This document shows, piece by piece, positions 10,304 through 19,935 of a stretch of 64,000 nt of DNA (position 1 is the stretch's first letter; the number at the start of each line of letters is the position of its first letter). A program made the position numbers and the translations under genes. The stretch lies in assembly GCF_023499255.1 (NCBI RefSeq), contig NZ_CP092183.1, positions 7,250,501-7,314,500 on the forward strand, written 5' to 3'. Source of the stretch: Couchioplanes caeruleus. GTDB lineage: Bacteria > Actinomycetota > Actinomycetes > Mycobacteriales > Micromonosporaceae. Below the pieces are notes generated by a model, which ran no database searches, was not told the origin of the DNA, and saw only the letters and a program-made list of their open reading frames with translations.

Positions 10304-13300
10304 TCAGAGGTCCTTCAGCGCCGCGAGCTCGGCCGCCACCGCGTCGGCGGACATGTCGGCGACCGCCTGCGGCTCCTCGGGCCCGGCCGGCCCGGCGGCC
10401 GGGTCGCCGCCGCCGAGCTGCTGCTCGAGGTGCTCGGTGAGCAGGCCGATCGACGGGTAGTCGAAGGCCAGGCTGGTCGGCAGCGCCACCCGCAGCGACG
10501 ACTCCAGGAAATTCTTCAGCTCGACCGCGCCCAGCGAGTCCAGGCCGACCTCGATGAACTTCGCGTCCGCCGGGACGTCGTCGGGACCGTCGAAGTGCAA
10601 CGCCCCGGCGACGTGCCCGCGGATCAGCCGGCTCACCGCGGTGCGCCGCTCGGACCGGGGCAGGGCCAGCAGGCCGGGCAGGTCGAGCTCCGCGGCGGTG
10701 TCCTGCGGACGCCGCGCCAGCCGCTGGTACAGCAGGTTGGCGGCGCGACCGCCGGCCAGCTTGTCCCAGTCGAACTCGCCGACGACCGCCTGCGGAACCG
10801 GCCCGGCGAGCATCGTCGCGAGCGCCGCCGTGCCGCGCCGGGGCCGGATGAAGCGGGTGCCCTGGGCCTCGAGGTTGCGCACGAGCCGCTCGTCGAGCTC
10901 CGCGGCCATGCCCACCTCGGCCCACGGCCCCCAGTTCAGCGCGGTGCCCGGCCGTCCCGCCGCGGCCCGCCAGGTCATCAGGGCGTCCACGAACGCGTTG
11001 CCGGCCGCGTAGTTGGCCTGGCCCACCGCGCCGATGACCGACGCGACGGACGAGTACCCGACGAAGAAGTCGAGCGTCGGTACCGCGGCGACCGCCTCGT
11101 GCAGGTGCCAGGTGCCGTACACCTTCGGGCCGAACACCGCGTCGAGGTCGGGCCAGGACATCTTCGCGATGGGCCCGTCGGCCAGCACACCGGCGGCGTG
11201 CAGCACGCCCCCGAGGGGGACCTCCCCGGCGGCCAACTCGGCGACCAGCTCCCGCACGTCGGCGGCGACGGCCACGTCGGCGCGGTGCACCCGCACGTCC
11301 ACGTCCGGGCCGATCCGCGACCGCACGTCGGCCAGCTCGTCGTCGCCGACCGCCCGCCGGCTCACCAGCGCCACGTGCCGGGCGCCCAGCTCGGCCAGCT
11401 TGTGCCCGGCGAGCACGCCGAGCGCGCCGAGACCACCCGTGATCAGGTACGTGCGGTCCGGCCGGATCGCCACCGGGGCCTCCGCCGGCTCGGACTCCAG
11501 GGACAGCACGAGCTTGCCGACGTTGGCGCCGCGGCTGAGCACGCCGAACGCCTCCTCGACCTCGTCGAGGGTGTACTCGGTGGTGCGCAGCGCCGCGAGG
11601 CTTCCCCGTTCGATGCCGTCGAGGACCTCCCGCAGGATCTCATTGTTGATCCGGAGCAGGTCCTCCTCGGGGAATTCGCTGAGGTCGAAGTTGTGGTACG
11701 CGACGTCGGGGCGTTCCGCGGCCGCCCGCTCGGCGGACCACACCCCGATCTTGCCCAGCTCCACGAACCGCCCGCCGCGGCCGAGGGCCCGCATGCCGGC
11801 GTCGATGTAGTCCTTGTTGAGGCTGTTCAGCACGATGTCGACGCCCGCGCCGCCGGTGAGCTCCAGCACCTGCGCCGAGAAGTCGAGGGTGCGCGAGTTC
11901 AGCACGTGCGCCACACCCTGCTCGCGCAGCAGCGCGTGCTTGTGCGGGCTCGCCGTCGCGAACACCTCCGCGCCGGCCGCCTTCGCCAGCTGGACCGCCG
12001 CCTGCCCCACGCCACCGGCCGCGGCGTGGATGAGCACCCGGTCGCCGCGCTTCATGCCGGCCAGCCGGTGCAGCGCGTAGTGCGCCGTGATGTACGCGGT
12101 CGGCAACCCTGCCGCCTCGGCGTACGAGATGGACGCGGGCATGCGCACGGCCGAGGCGGACGCGACCGTCACCCGGCGGCGCATGGATCCGATGTGGCTC
12201 AGCACCACGTCGTCACCGACGGCGAAGCCCGCCTGCGGTCCCGCGGCGACGACCGTGCCGGCGCCCTCGAAGCCCAGCGGTAGCGGCACGTACGGCACCC
12301 CGGTCTCCTCGGCGTACTGCTTGAGCATGCCGAGCGCGTTGAGGACGTCCTTGAAGTTGAGCCCGGCGGCCCGGACCCGCACCTCGATCTCGTCGCCCGT
12401 GGGCGCCACGTCCGGCACCGGGGTGAGGCCGAGGCCGCCGAAGCTGCCGTACTCCTTCACGGCCAGCTCGGCGTTGCCGGTGTCGCCCGGCCCGGGCGCG
12501 TACGGCAGCAGCCGCCGCACGTGCCGCCCGGAGCCGCGGTAGGCCACCTGGTATTCGTCCTCGGCCGCGGCCACCTCGTCCAGCAGCGCGCCGGCGTCCT
12601 CCTCCAGCGAGCGCAGGTCGACGAGCGTGACGCGGTACGCCGGATACTCCGACCACAGCGCCAGCCCGAAGCCCCACAGCGTGCTCGCCGGCAGATGCCC
12701 CGCCGTCGCGTCGGTCCCGTCGCCGGGCAGGTGCTGCGCCGCCTCGGTGACCAGGAAGAGCCGGACGCTGCGGCCCTCGAGGACACCGACGAGAGCGAGA
12801 AGCTCCCGGTAGTTCTGCTCGTTCTCGGACCGCAGCCGGTCCCCGGCGTCGCCGGCGAGCGGGCGCCACACCCAGCACACGTCCGCGGGCCCGTCGTCGA
12901 GCAGCCGGCCCACAGCCGCGGCATCGGGTGCGAACACCAGGTCCGTACCGGTCGCCGCGGCGCGGGCGGCGAGGGCGTGAGCCGCCTCGGGATCCCGGTT
13001 GACGACGATCAGCCTGCGCTCGCCCGCGTCGGCGCGGCGTACCAGCGCGCGCTTGAGCCAGCGCGGGCGGTGGAACATCCGCCGGGCCCGGTCACCGGTC
13101 TGGGCGACCTGGCGGAACCCGAGCCCCTCGACCACGACCACCGGGCGGTCGCCGTCGAGCAGCATGAGGTCGGCGCGGAAGTCCCCGGACGCTCCCGGCT
13201 CGGCGCCGGAGCGACGGACGACCGCGCGCAGCGTCTCGCCCTTCGGCTTCTTGAACAACCGCAGCCGGCCGAAGCGCACCGGCAGGTACGTGCGGCCGTC

Positions 13301-16300
13301 GTCGATCACGCCGCCGAGGGTCTGGATGACGTTGTCCAGCAGCTCCGGGGGCAGCTGCTCGACGGCTCCGGTGACGCGTCCGCGCATCTGCGAGACCGCG
13401 GCGCCCGGGGTGACGCGGGAGAGCGTGCGGATGCGCTGGAACTGCGGGCCGTACATCAGGCCGACGTCGGCCCACTCGGGGTAGAGCTCCGCGCCGGCGC
13501 GCTCGTCGAGCGGTGGTTGCGCCGCCACCGCGCTCAGCTCGGCACCCAGCGACTCCAGCGCGGCCGATCCGTCGGCATCGGCGGCGATGCCGGCCCGGGC
13601 GTGCGTACGCTCGATCGCCGTGTCCCCGGCCCCGTCGACGCTGATGATCTCCACCGTGCCGGCGCCGTCGTCTCCGGTGCGCAGCCGCACCCGGACCTCG
13701 GTGCGGCGGTCCGCCGGGAGCAGCAGCGGTTCCAGGATCTCGACGTCGTGCAGGGGCCGGGCGGTCTCGCCGTGCACGGCGTCCTGCAATGCCAGAATCG
13801 CCTCGACGTAGCCGGCCGCCGGGAACACGACCTGGTCCATGACGACGTGGTCGGCGAGCCACGCCGGCTGGTCGGGCCCGATCCGGGTCCGGAACTCGCG
13901 GAGGCCCGACGCCGCCTGCTCCGGCGTCGTGATCTCGTCGCCCAGCAGGGGGTGGCGGACGGCGGACGGCTCCACGGCCCCGGCCCGGTCGTGCCGCTCA
14001 CCCTTGACCGGCAGCCAGTAGCGGCGGCGGTCGAAGGGGTACGTGGGCAGCTCGACGCGCCGGCCCGGTACGCCCGCGAAGACGCCGGCCCAGTCGACCG
14101 AGAGCCCTCCCGTGTACGCCTCGGCGACCGACTGCAGCAGCGTCACGCCGTCCGTGTCGCTCGACCGCATGCTCGCCAGCCAGCGGTGCCCCGCCCCGGG
14201 CTGCACGCACCGGCGGCCGAGCCCGATCAGCGTGGGCGCCGGCCCCACCTCGAGGAAGAGGTGGTCGCCGCGTGCCTCGACGGTCCGCATCCCGGCGGCG
14301 AAGTCGACCGGCTCGGCGATGTGGCGCACCCAGTAGTCGACCGTGCCGACCACCGCCGGGTCCGCGGGCTCACCGGTGAGGTTCGAGATGAACGGTACGG
14401 TGATCTCGCCGAAGCGCAGCCCGGCCATCTCCCGCCGGAACGACTCGGTCACCTCGTGCATCAGCGGCGAGTGGAAGGCGTGCGAGACCGCGAGGCGGCT
14501 GACGCGTACGCCGCGGCCGGTGAGGGTCTCGGTGAGCGCCTCCAGCGCCGCACGGCCGCCGGACACCACGCACTGCCCGGGCGCGTTGAACGCCGCGAAG
14601 CTGACGTCGGGCAGGTCGTCGATCAGCGGGCGCAGCTCCCCGGCGGGCGCGGACACCGCGATCATGGAGCCCGGCGCGGAGACCGACTGCATGAGCCGGG
14701 CCCGGACCGACACCAGCCGGACCGCGTCGGCGAGCGTGAACAGCCCTGCCACGGTCGCGGCGACGACCTCGCCGATGCTGTGTCCCATGAGGATGTCCGG
14801 CTGGACGCCGAAGGACCGCCAGAGCATCGCCGTCGCGTACTCGACGGTGAACAGGGCGGGCTGGGTGTACCTGGTCTCGTTGAGGCGCTCCGCGTCCTCG
14901 CCGAACATCAGGTCGCGGATGGACTCGCCCAGGTGCTCGGCGAACAGGCGGTCGCACTCGTCGACGTGGCGCCGGAACTCCGGGTGCCGCCGGTAGAGGG
15001 CCCGGCCCATGCCGGCGTACTGGGCGCCCTGGCCGGTGAAGAGCATGGCCACCGCGGACGGACCGGGTTCGCCGGTCGCCGGCTTGGATGTGGCCAGCGC
15101 GGCGGCGAGTTCCTCGGTGGAGCGGACCACCGCGGCCGTACGGACCGGGAAGTCGGCGCGGCAGACCGCGGCGGTGTAGCAGACGTCGGACACCCGCACG
15201 TCGGGGTGCGCGGCGAGGAAGTCGCCGTACCGGGCGAGCTGGCGCTGCAGGGCCTCCTCGGTACGTGCGGACACGGCGAGGATGCGCGGCTCGCCGGCAT
15301 CGTCCGCGTCGGCCGGGGCGGACCCGGGCCGGGCGGGGGCCTGCTCCAGTACGACGGAGGAGATGGTGCCCGCGAAGCCGAACGAGTTGACCAGCGCGCG
15401 CCGGACATCGCTCTCCCACGGCCGCCCGGTCAGCGGCACCGACACCGGGTACGCCTCCCAGGGGATGTGCCGCGACGGCGATTGCATGCCGACGTGCGGG
15501 AACACCTCGGCGTGCTGCAGCTGGAGCACGGCTTTGATCACGCCGCCGATTCCCGCGGCGGACTCCATGTGCCCGATGTTGCCCTTGAGCGACCCGATGA
15601 CGACCGGGCGCTCGGCGGAGTGCGAGTCGGAGAAGACCGAACGGATCGCGCCCACCTCGATGGGGTCGCCGAGCGACGTGCCGGTGCCGTGGGCCTCGAC
15701 GTACTGGACGTCGGCGGGCTCCAGCATGGCGCCCTGCAGCGCGGCGCGCATGACGGCGTCCTGGGCCGACCCGTTCGGCACGGTCAGGCCACCGCTCTCG
15801 CCGTCCTGCCGGACCGCCGTGCCCCGGACCAGCGCGAGGATGTGGTCGCCGTCGCGCTTGGCGTCGGAGTAGCGCTTGAGGACGATGACGCCGCAACCCT
15901 CGCTGCGGCTGTAGCCGTCGGCGCTGTCGTCGAACGTCTTGCAGTGCCCGTCCGGGGAGAGCATGCCGGCCTGGCTGAACACGATGTGGTTGCGCGGGTG
16001 GTGCATGGCGTTGACGCCACCGCACAGGGCGATGGAGCACTCCTTGCGGCGCAGCCCCTCGACGGCGAGGTGCAGGGCGACCAGCGAGGAGGAACAGGCG
16101 GTGTCGATCGCCATGCTGGGCCCGCGCCAGCCGAGGAAGTACGACACCCGGCCGGGGATCGCGCTGTGTGCCGTACCGGTGCCGACGTACGCGTCCAGCT
16201 CCGGGTACTCGAGCGCCTCGACCTCCAGCGAGTAGTCGACGCAGCTGACGCCCACGTACACGCCGCCGTCGGAGCGGCGCAGCCGGGCGGGGTCGAGACC

Positions 16301-16660
16301 GGCGTGCTCCAGCGCCTCCCACGAGGTCTCGAGCATCAGCCGGGCCTGCGGGTCGAGGTACTGCGCCTCCTTCGGCGAGATGCCGAAGAACCGCGGATCG
16401 AACTGGTCCACGTCGTCGAGGAAGCCGCCGCCGGCCGCCCGGATACGGCCCCTGCCGCCCTCGGCGGAGGCGAACCTGTCGACGTCCCACCGGTCGGCCG
16501 GCACGGGTCCGATCCCGGAGCCGCCGGCGCGCAGGAACTCGGTGAAGCCGTCCGGCGTACGGTTGCCGCCCGGGAACCGCAGTCCGATGCCGACGACGGC
16601 GATGGGCTCGTACTTCTCGAGCAGAAGCTCGCGCAGGAGTTCGGAGTCGGGCGCGGGCAT
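10304..16660 (-). CDS. Single-module fully reducing type I PKS (KS-AT-DH-ER-KR-ACP)
   Basis: A 2118-residue single-module polyketide synthase. Domains in order: KS with Cys189 (DTACSSS), AT with GHSIGE near 625 and HAFH near 727 (malonyl type), DH with HVVMDQVVFP near 938, the structural half of KR, ER with HAAAGGVGQ near 1545, catalytic KR (GGLGALG near 1740, GQANYAAGNAF downstream), and ACP with GLDSLGA near 2040. All catalytic motifs look intact, so each round would add a fully saturated two-carbon unit. With only one such module in view it may act iteratively to build an alkyl chain. I chose ATG 16660, which has GGAGG 8 bases upstream, over the ATG 16683 that overlaps the ACP stop. Its C-terminal helix probably docks to the next protein. 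Confidence 0.95.
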   Translation of the reverse strand: MPAPDSELLRELLLEKYEPIAVVGIGLRFPGGNRTPDGFTEFLRAGGSGIGPVPADRWDVDRFASAEGGRGRIRAAGGGFLDDVDQFDPRFFGISPKEAQYLDPQARLMLETSWEALEHAGLDPARLRRSDGGVYVGVSCVDYSLEVEALEYPELDAYVGTGTAHSAIPGRVSYFLGWRGPSMAIDTACSSSLVALHLAVEGLRRKECSIALCGGVNAMHHPRNHIVFSQAGMLSPDGHCKTFDDSADGYSRSEGCGVIVLKRYSDAKRDGDHILALVRGTAVRQDGESGGLTVPNGSAQDAVMRAALQGAMLEPADVQYVEAHGTGTSLGDPIEVGAIRSVFSDSHSAERPVVIGSLKGNIGHMESAAGIGGVIKAVLQLQHAEVFPHVGMQSPSRHIPWEAYPVSVPLTGRPWESDVRRALVNSFGFAGTISSVVLEQAPARPGSAPADADDAGEPRILAVSARTEEALQRQLARYGDFLAAHPDVRVSDVCYTAAVCRADFPVRTAAVVRSTEELAAALATSKPATGEPGPSAVAMLFTGQGAQYAGMGRALYRRHPEFRRHVDECDRLFAEHLGESIRDLMFGEDAERLNETRYTQPALFTVEYATAMLWRSFGVQPDILMGHSIGEVVAATVAGLFTLADAVRLVSVRARLMQSVSAPGSMIAVSAPAGELRPLIDDLPDVSFAAFNAPGQCVVSGGRAALEALTETLTGRGVRVSRLAVSHAFHSPLMHEVTESFRREMAGLRFGEITVPFISNLTGEPADPAVVGTVDYWVRHIAEPVDFAAGMRTVEARGDHLFLEVGPAPTLIGLGRRCVQPGAGHRWLASMRSSDTDGVTLLQSVAEAYTGGLSVDWAGVFAGVPGRRVELPTYPFDRRRYWLPVKGERHDRAGAVEPSAVRHPLLGDEITTPEQAASGLREFRTRIGPDQPAWLADHVVMDQVVFPAAGYVEAILALQDAVHGETARPLHDVEILEPLLLPADRRTEVRVRLRTGDDGAGTVEIISVDGAGDTAIERTHARAGIAADADGSAALESLGAELSAVAAQPPLDERAGAELYPEWADVGLMYGPQFQRIRTLSRVTPGAAVSQMRGRVTGAVEQLPPELLDNVIQTLGGVIDDGRTYLPVRFGRLRLFKKPKGETLRAVVRRSGAEPGASGDFRADLMLLDGDRPVVVVEGLGFRQVAQTGDRARRMFHRPRWLKRALVRRADAGERRLIVVNRDPEAAHALAARAAATGTDLVFAPDAAAVGRLLDDGPADVCWVWRPLAGDAGDRLRSENEQNYRELLALVGVLEGRSVRLFLVTEAAQHLPGDGTDATAGHLPASTLWGFGLALWSEYPAYRVTLVDLRSLEEDAGALLDEVAAAEDEYQVAYRGSGRHVRRLLPYAPGPGDTGNAELAVKEYGSFGGLGLTPVPDVAPTGDEIEVRVRAAGLNFKDVLNALGMLKQYAEETGVPYVPLPLGFEGAGTVVAAGPQAGFAVGDDVVLSHIGSMRRRVTVASASAVRMPASISYAEAAGLPTAYITAHYALHRLAGMKRGDRVLIHAAAGGVGQAAVQLAKAAGAEVFATASPHKHALLREQGVAHVLNSRTLDFSAQVLELTGGAGVDIVLNSLNKDYIDAGMRALGRGGRFVELGKIGVWSAERAAAERPDVAYHNFDLSEFPEEDLLRINNEILREVLDGIERGSLAALRTTEYTLDEVEEAFGVLSRGANVGKLVLSLESEPAEAPVAIRPDRTYLITGGLGALGVLAGHKLAELGARHVALVSRRAVGDDELADVRSRIGPDVDVRVHRADVAVAADVRELVAELAAGEVPLGGVLHAAGVLADGPIAKMSWPDLDAVFGPKVYGTWHLHEAVAAVPTLDFFVGYSSVASVIGAVGQANYAAGNAFVDALMTWRAAAGRPGTALNWGPWAEVGMAAELDERLVRNLEAQGTRFIRPRRGTAALATMLAGPVPQAVVGEFDWDKLAGGRAANLLYQRLARRPQDTAAELDLPGLLALPRSERRTAVSRLIRGHVAGALHFDGPDDVPADAKFIEVGLDSLGAVELKNFLESSLRVALPTSLAFDYPSIGLLTEHLEQQLGGGDPAAGPAGPEEPQAVADMSADAVAAELAALKDL

Positions 16661-16680
16661 GGTGGTCTCCTCCCGGCTGC

Positions 16681-17073
16681 TCATGCTTCGAACAGGTCCT
16701 TCAACAGGCTGTCGACTAGGGGCTTGCGGTCCGCGGCCGGCGGGCCGGGCGGCGGCGCCGCGACCGGCGGGAAGAGCCCGGGCAGGGCCGCGACCAGGTT
16801 GTCCGTGAGGTCGGCGACGGTGGGGCTGGCGAAGAGGACGGCGGCGTCCACCTCGCACCCCAGCTTCTCCTCGAGGTTCTGCTTGATCTCGGTGACCCGC
16901 AGCGAGGTGAGCCCCAGCTCGAAGTAGTTGGCGTCGGCGGGCAGCGCCTCGTCCGGCGTCATCAGCAGGGCGGTGCGGAACTCCGCCGTCACGGCCTCCT
17001 GGAGGGCGGCGCGGCGCGCGCTCACCGGGATCCGGCCCAGCTCGGCGGCGAATGCGGTCGGTGCAGAAGTCAT
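16681..17073 (-). CDS. Free acyl carrier protein (ScoB/Rv0100-like by context)
   Basis: A 130-residue acyl carrier protein. The phosphopantetheine attachment site is Ser57 in the motif LGLTSL, in a normal helical ACP core (about 20-100), followed by a Pro/Ala-rich linker and a short C-terminal helix that may dock to a PKS. ATG 17073 overlaps the thioesterase stop by ATGA, so the two are translationally coupled. In isonitrile lipopeptide operons a free ACP carries the alpha,beta-unsaturated acyl group that receives the amine, and later the isonitrile acyl group. Position between the FcoT-like protein and the PKS fits that job. Confidence 0.92.
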   Translation of the reverse strand: MTSAPTAFAAELGRIPVSARRAALQEAVTAEFRTALLMTPDEALPADANYFELGLTSLRVTEIKQNLEEKLGCEVDAAVLFASPTVADLTDNLVAALPGLFPPVAAPPPGPPAADRKPLVDSLLKDLFEA

Positions 17074-17663
17074 GTCCTCGTGTCCTCGGCGGCCGCGGGC
17101 GGGTTGGTGATCGCCACCCGGACCTCGCCGGCCGAGGCGCCACCCCGCTCGTCCCAGTAACGGCAGGTGGTACGCAGCACGACGAGCGCGTCGCGCAGGT
17201 CGCTGCCCGCCCACTCCGCGATGTCGGTGATCTCCAGAGCGCCGTGGAAGAACCGGCCGCTCATCGCGCGTTTGAACGAGCTGCGGAAGTCCGTGATGAG
17301 GAAGTCGGCGAGCTGCCGGCTCCAGTAGTCGTCCATCGTCCACCGGGCGAAGGGCTGCGCCAGCCGCTCCTGGACCGTCTTGGCAACCGTGTAATAGAGC
17401 ATCTGGTTGTAGCAGATGTTGAACTCGACCGAGTTGAAGTGCCCGGTGTCGTCGATGTAGCACGACTCCGGGATCACGAACGTGCAGCGTGCCGTCACCC
17501 GGCCGCCGTCGGCCGGATCGCCGGCGGCGGTCACCTCCGCCGACTGCAGATACTTGCAGTTCTCCCGGTACGGCCGCAGCACCGCGGCCAGCAGCCCGGG
17601 GTCGGTGGCGTGGGCGCCGCCGGGCCCGATGACGGACCCGGCGGCGTGGGTCACTGCGTTCAC
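17070..17663 (-). CDS. FcoT-like hotdog thioesterase (ScoD/Rv0098-like)
   Basis: A 197-residue protein of the FcoT family, close in length to mycobacterial Rv0098. The family-typical segment (about residues 70-105) contains the motifs CYIDDTGHFNSVEF and CYNQMLYY. In isonitrile lipopeptide biosynthesis the orthologue (ScoD) acts on an alpha,beta-unsaturated acyl-ACP: glycine adds at the beta carbon and the resulting N-carboxymethyl-beta-amino acid is released. The GTG start at 17663 overlaps the P450 stop (GTGTGA), and the stop overlaps the ACP start, so P450, FcoT and ACP form a coupled trio. Family assignment rests on recognised motifs. That it performs the glycine addition here is inferred from the oxygenase beside it. 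Confidence 0.88.
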   Translation of the reverse strand: MNAVTHAAGSVIGPGGAHATDPGLLAAVLRPYRENCKYLQSAEVTAAGDPADGGRVTARCTFVIPESCYIDDTGHFNSVEFNICYNQMLYYTVAKTVQERLAQPFARWTMDDYWSRQLADFLITDFRSSFKRAMSGRFFHGALEITDIAEWAGSDLRDALVVLRTTCRYWDERGGASAGEVRVAITNPPAAAEDTRT

Positions 17664-18859
17664 ACGGTCACCGGGAACTGCCGCGGTACGCGGATCAGCC
17701 ACGACGGCCGCCAGTCGAGCTCCTCCTGGGGAACGGCGCACTTGATGTTCGGGAACCGCCGGACGACCTCGCCCAGCGCGATCCGCAACTCGTTGCGGGC
17801 CAGCTCCTTGCCCGGGCAGTGGTGCGGTCCGCGGCCGAAGCCGAGCTGCTGGTTGTCCGGCCGGTCCAGCCGGATCTCGGCCGGGCACTCGAAGCGCTCG
17901 GGGTCCCGGTTGGCCGCGCCCAGCGAGATGATGACCTGCTGGCCGGCCTTGATGTCGGCGCCGCCGATGGTCATGTCCTCGATCGCGAACCGGCGGATGC
18001 CGCTGTGCGTCGAGCCGTCCCACCGCATCAGCTCCTCGACGGCGGCCGGGATGATGTCGGGGTTCTCGCGCATCTCCTGCGCCTTCTCCGGGTTGTTGAT
18101 CAGGGCCAGCACCGAGGCGCCGATCTGCCCGACCGTGGTGTCGTACCCGCCCAGGAGCAGGAAGAAGGTCATGCCGATCATCTCCTGGTCGGTCAGCGGC
18201 TGCCCCTCGTTGTCGCGGGCGCTGATCCAGTAGGAGATGAGGTCGTCGGCGGGTTCCTTCTTCTTGACCTCGATCAGCTCCTCCACGAACGCGAGGAGCT
18301 TGCCGGCGGCCACCCGCGCGGCGGCCGGGTCCTTGCCGAGCATCGCGTCGCTCCAGGCGCGGAAGTCCGCCCGGGAGGTGTCCGGCACGCCGAGGATGTC
18401 CGCGGTCATGGTGATCGGCAGCGGCGCGGCGAGGTCCGACATGATGTCGCCGCCGCCCTTGCGTTCGATCTCGTCCAGCAGGTCGCCGACCACCTGCTGG
18501 ATCCGGGGCACGAGGTCCGCCATCCGCTTCGGGGTGAACGCGAAGTTCATGAAGCGGCGCAGCCGGGTGTGCAGCGGCCCGTCCTCCATGTGCAGGTTCC
18601 CGGACCGGACGATCTCCGGGAGCATCTCGTTGGTGTAGTCCGAGTCGGCGTACCGGCGGTTGCGCACCAGCCGGCGGTCCTTGAGCGCCTCGCTGGCCTC
18701 GTCGTACCGGGTGATCAGCCAGATCGGCGAGCCGTCGGGCAGGCACACCCGGTGGATCGGGCCTTCCTCGTGCAGCCGCTCGTACGTCGGGTACGGATCG
18801 GCGAACCACTCCTCGTCGTACGGGGAGTCCAGGTTGTGCACGGGGCACTTGGAGGTCAT
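17660..18859 (-). CDS. Cytochrome P450
   Basis: A 399-residue soluble bacterial P450. Seen: I-helix oxygen-binding motif GGYDTT near 242, the ExxR motif (EELMR), and the heme-binding loop FGRGPHHCPG with the thiolate Cys near 347. The start is ATG 18859, 31 bases after the oxygenase stop. It lies inside the isonitrile cassette, between oxygenase and FcoT-like thioesterase, a position not found in the standard five-gene isonitrile lipopeptide operon. It could hydroxylate, desaturate or epoxidise the isonitrile-bearing chain; natural isonitrile fatty acids with an adjacent epoxide are known from actinomycetes. The substrate is not readable from sequence. Confidence 0.93.
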   Translation of the reverse strand: MTSKCPVHNLDSPYDEEWFADPYPTYERLHEEGPIHRVCLPDGSPIWLITRYDEASEALKDRRLVRNRRYADSDYTNEMLPEIVRSGNLHMEDGPLHTRLRRFMNFAFTPKRMADLVPRIQQVVGDLLDEIERKGGGDIMSDLAAPLPITMTADILGVPDTSRADFRAWSDAMLGKDPAAARVAAGKLLAFVEELIEVKKKEPADDLISYWISARDNEGQPLTDQEMIGMTFFLLLGGYDTTVGQIGASVLALINNPEKAQEMRENPDIIPAAVEELMRWDGSTHSGIRRFAIEDMTIGGADIKAGQQVIISLGAANRDPERFECPAEIRLDRPDNQQLGFGRGPHHCPGKELARNELRIALGEVVRRFPNIKCAVPQEELDWRPSWLIRVPRQFPVTV

Positions 18860-18890
18860 CGATGGGTCCCTTCCTGGCGTGGGGCGGTGG

Positions 18891-19790
18891 TCAGAGCGGC
18901 TGATCGTCGTGGAAGGGGTGGTCGTCGTGCACCGTCACGCGGAACGACACGGTGGGCTCCGGCGTGGTGGTGTGCAGCGCCCGGTGGATCAGCGCGCGGT
19001 TGTCCCAGATCAGCAGATCGCCCTGCTCCGGCGAGACGAGCTGGATGCCGGGGGCGGTGAAGCTCATGTCCCGCTGGCCGGTCTCGTCGAAGACCCGCTG
19101 CATGAGCGAGTCGTCGAGCCGGTTGCCGTCGGCGTCCTCCATGCCGACGGTGAAGCCCTCGCTGTTGTAGAGCACCGTCGCGCCGGTCACCGGGTGCTTG
19201 AACAGCGTCGGGTGCGAGACCGTGGGGGTCTTGCGCTCGACCTCCTCGGTCAGCTCGCCCAGCGGCCGGTACACGTCGGACGGCCGGATCTTGAAGTACC
19301 GGCGGACGCTGAACAGCGTGCGGGTGCCGGCGATCTCCCGCTTGAGGTCCTCGGAGAGCCGCTCGTACGCCTGCGTCATGTCGATGTAGTAGGTGCCGCG
19401 GTTCTTGGCCGGGATGACCTGGGGGTAGATCAGGGTCAGGCCGAACGGCTTGGGCATGAACTGGTAGTCGGCGTGCCAGAACTTGCCGGTCTTCGGGACG
19501 CCGATCTGCTTGTCCCCGTCGCTCACGTTGGAGGAGACGAAGATGTCCGGCTCCTCGGGGTGGTGGTACATCGGCTCGTAGTACGCCTCGACCTGTCCCA
19601 GCCGGCGGCCCATCGCGACGAAGGCGGCCGGGGTCAGGCTCTGTCCCTTGAGGATCAGGATCTTGTGTTCGTAGACGCCGTTCTTGAGCGCGGTGATCTC
19701 GTCGTCGGAAGCGGTTGCCGGATCGAAGTCCCGCACCGTCGCCCCGAATCCGCTGCTGGTGACCTGCACGTCCAACAGGACAGCCCCCAT
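18891..19790 (-). CDS. Non-heme Fe(II)/2-oxoglutarate isonitrile-forming oxygenase (ScoE/Rv0097-like)
   Basis: A 299-residue TauD-family enzyme. The iron triad is visible as His106 and Asp108 (WHADY) and His269 (WDNRALIHR). It carries the segments typical of the isonitrile-forming subgroup: YYEPMYHH (70-77), GVPKTG (97-102), RGTYYIDM (131-138) and [10 protein letters not shown] (167-176). Members with these motifs (ScoE, Rv0097) convert an N-carboxymethyl-beta-amino acid to a beta-isocyano acid with loss of CO2. I chose ATG 19790; an upstream in-frame ATG at 19814 would add eight residues and overlap a palindrome. The ribosome binding site is weak in both cases. First gene of the isonitrile/PKS operon. 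Subfamily call is strong by motif memory and supported by three partner genes. Confidence 0.88.
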   Translation of the reverse strand: MGAVLLDVQVTSSGFGATVRDFDPATASDDEITALKNGVYEHKILILKGQSLTPAAFVAMGRRLGQVEAYYEPMYHHPEEPDIFVSSNVSDGDKQIGVPKTGKFWHADYQFMPKPFGLTLIYPQVIPAKNRGTYYIDMTQAYERLSEDLKREIAGTRTLFSVRRYFKIRPSDVYRPLGELTEEVERKTPTVSHPTLFKHPVTGATVLYNSEGFTVGMEDADGNRLDDSLMQRVFDETGQRDMSFTAPGIQLVSPEQGDLLIWDNRALIHRALHTTTPEPTVSFRVTVHDDHPFHDDQPL

Positions 19791-19802
19791 CCATATCGCT
19801 GG

Positions 19803-19824
19803 CGATAAAATCACTGACTTATCG
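19803..19824. promoter_or_regulatory. Palindrome upstream of the isonitrile/PKS operon
   Basis: Perfect half-sites CGATAA and TTATCG separated by 10 bases, beginning 13 bases upstream of the oxygenase start. It sits in the AT-richer 145-base gap 19791-19935 between the FabF-type gene and the oxygenase, the only sizeable gap in the minus-strand block below 23.7 kb. Likely an operator overlapping a promoter for the operon 19790-1. No clear -35/-10 pair could be fixed. Confidence 0.45.
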
Positions 19825-19935
19825 AAATCGACCTCGACAAACGTAGCAGCCGGTTCTGAACAGCCGCTTATTTGTCGCTAAAGGGTCCATAAAGCGAGCA
19901 TCAGCGACCGCTCTGAGCTGCAAAAACTCCCTGCA

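Noticed and set aside
16661..17143. Upstream extension of the fully reducing PKS frame across the ACP gene
   Set aside because: The extension has no domain, overlaps a clear ACP and FcoT gene, and ATG 16660 has a good GGAGG.
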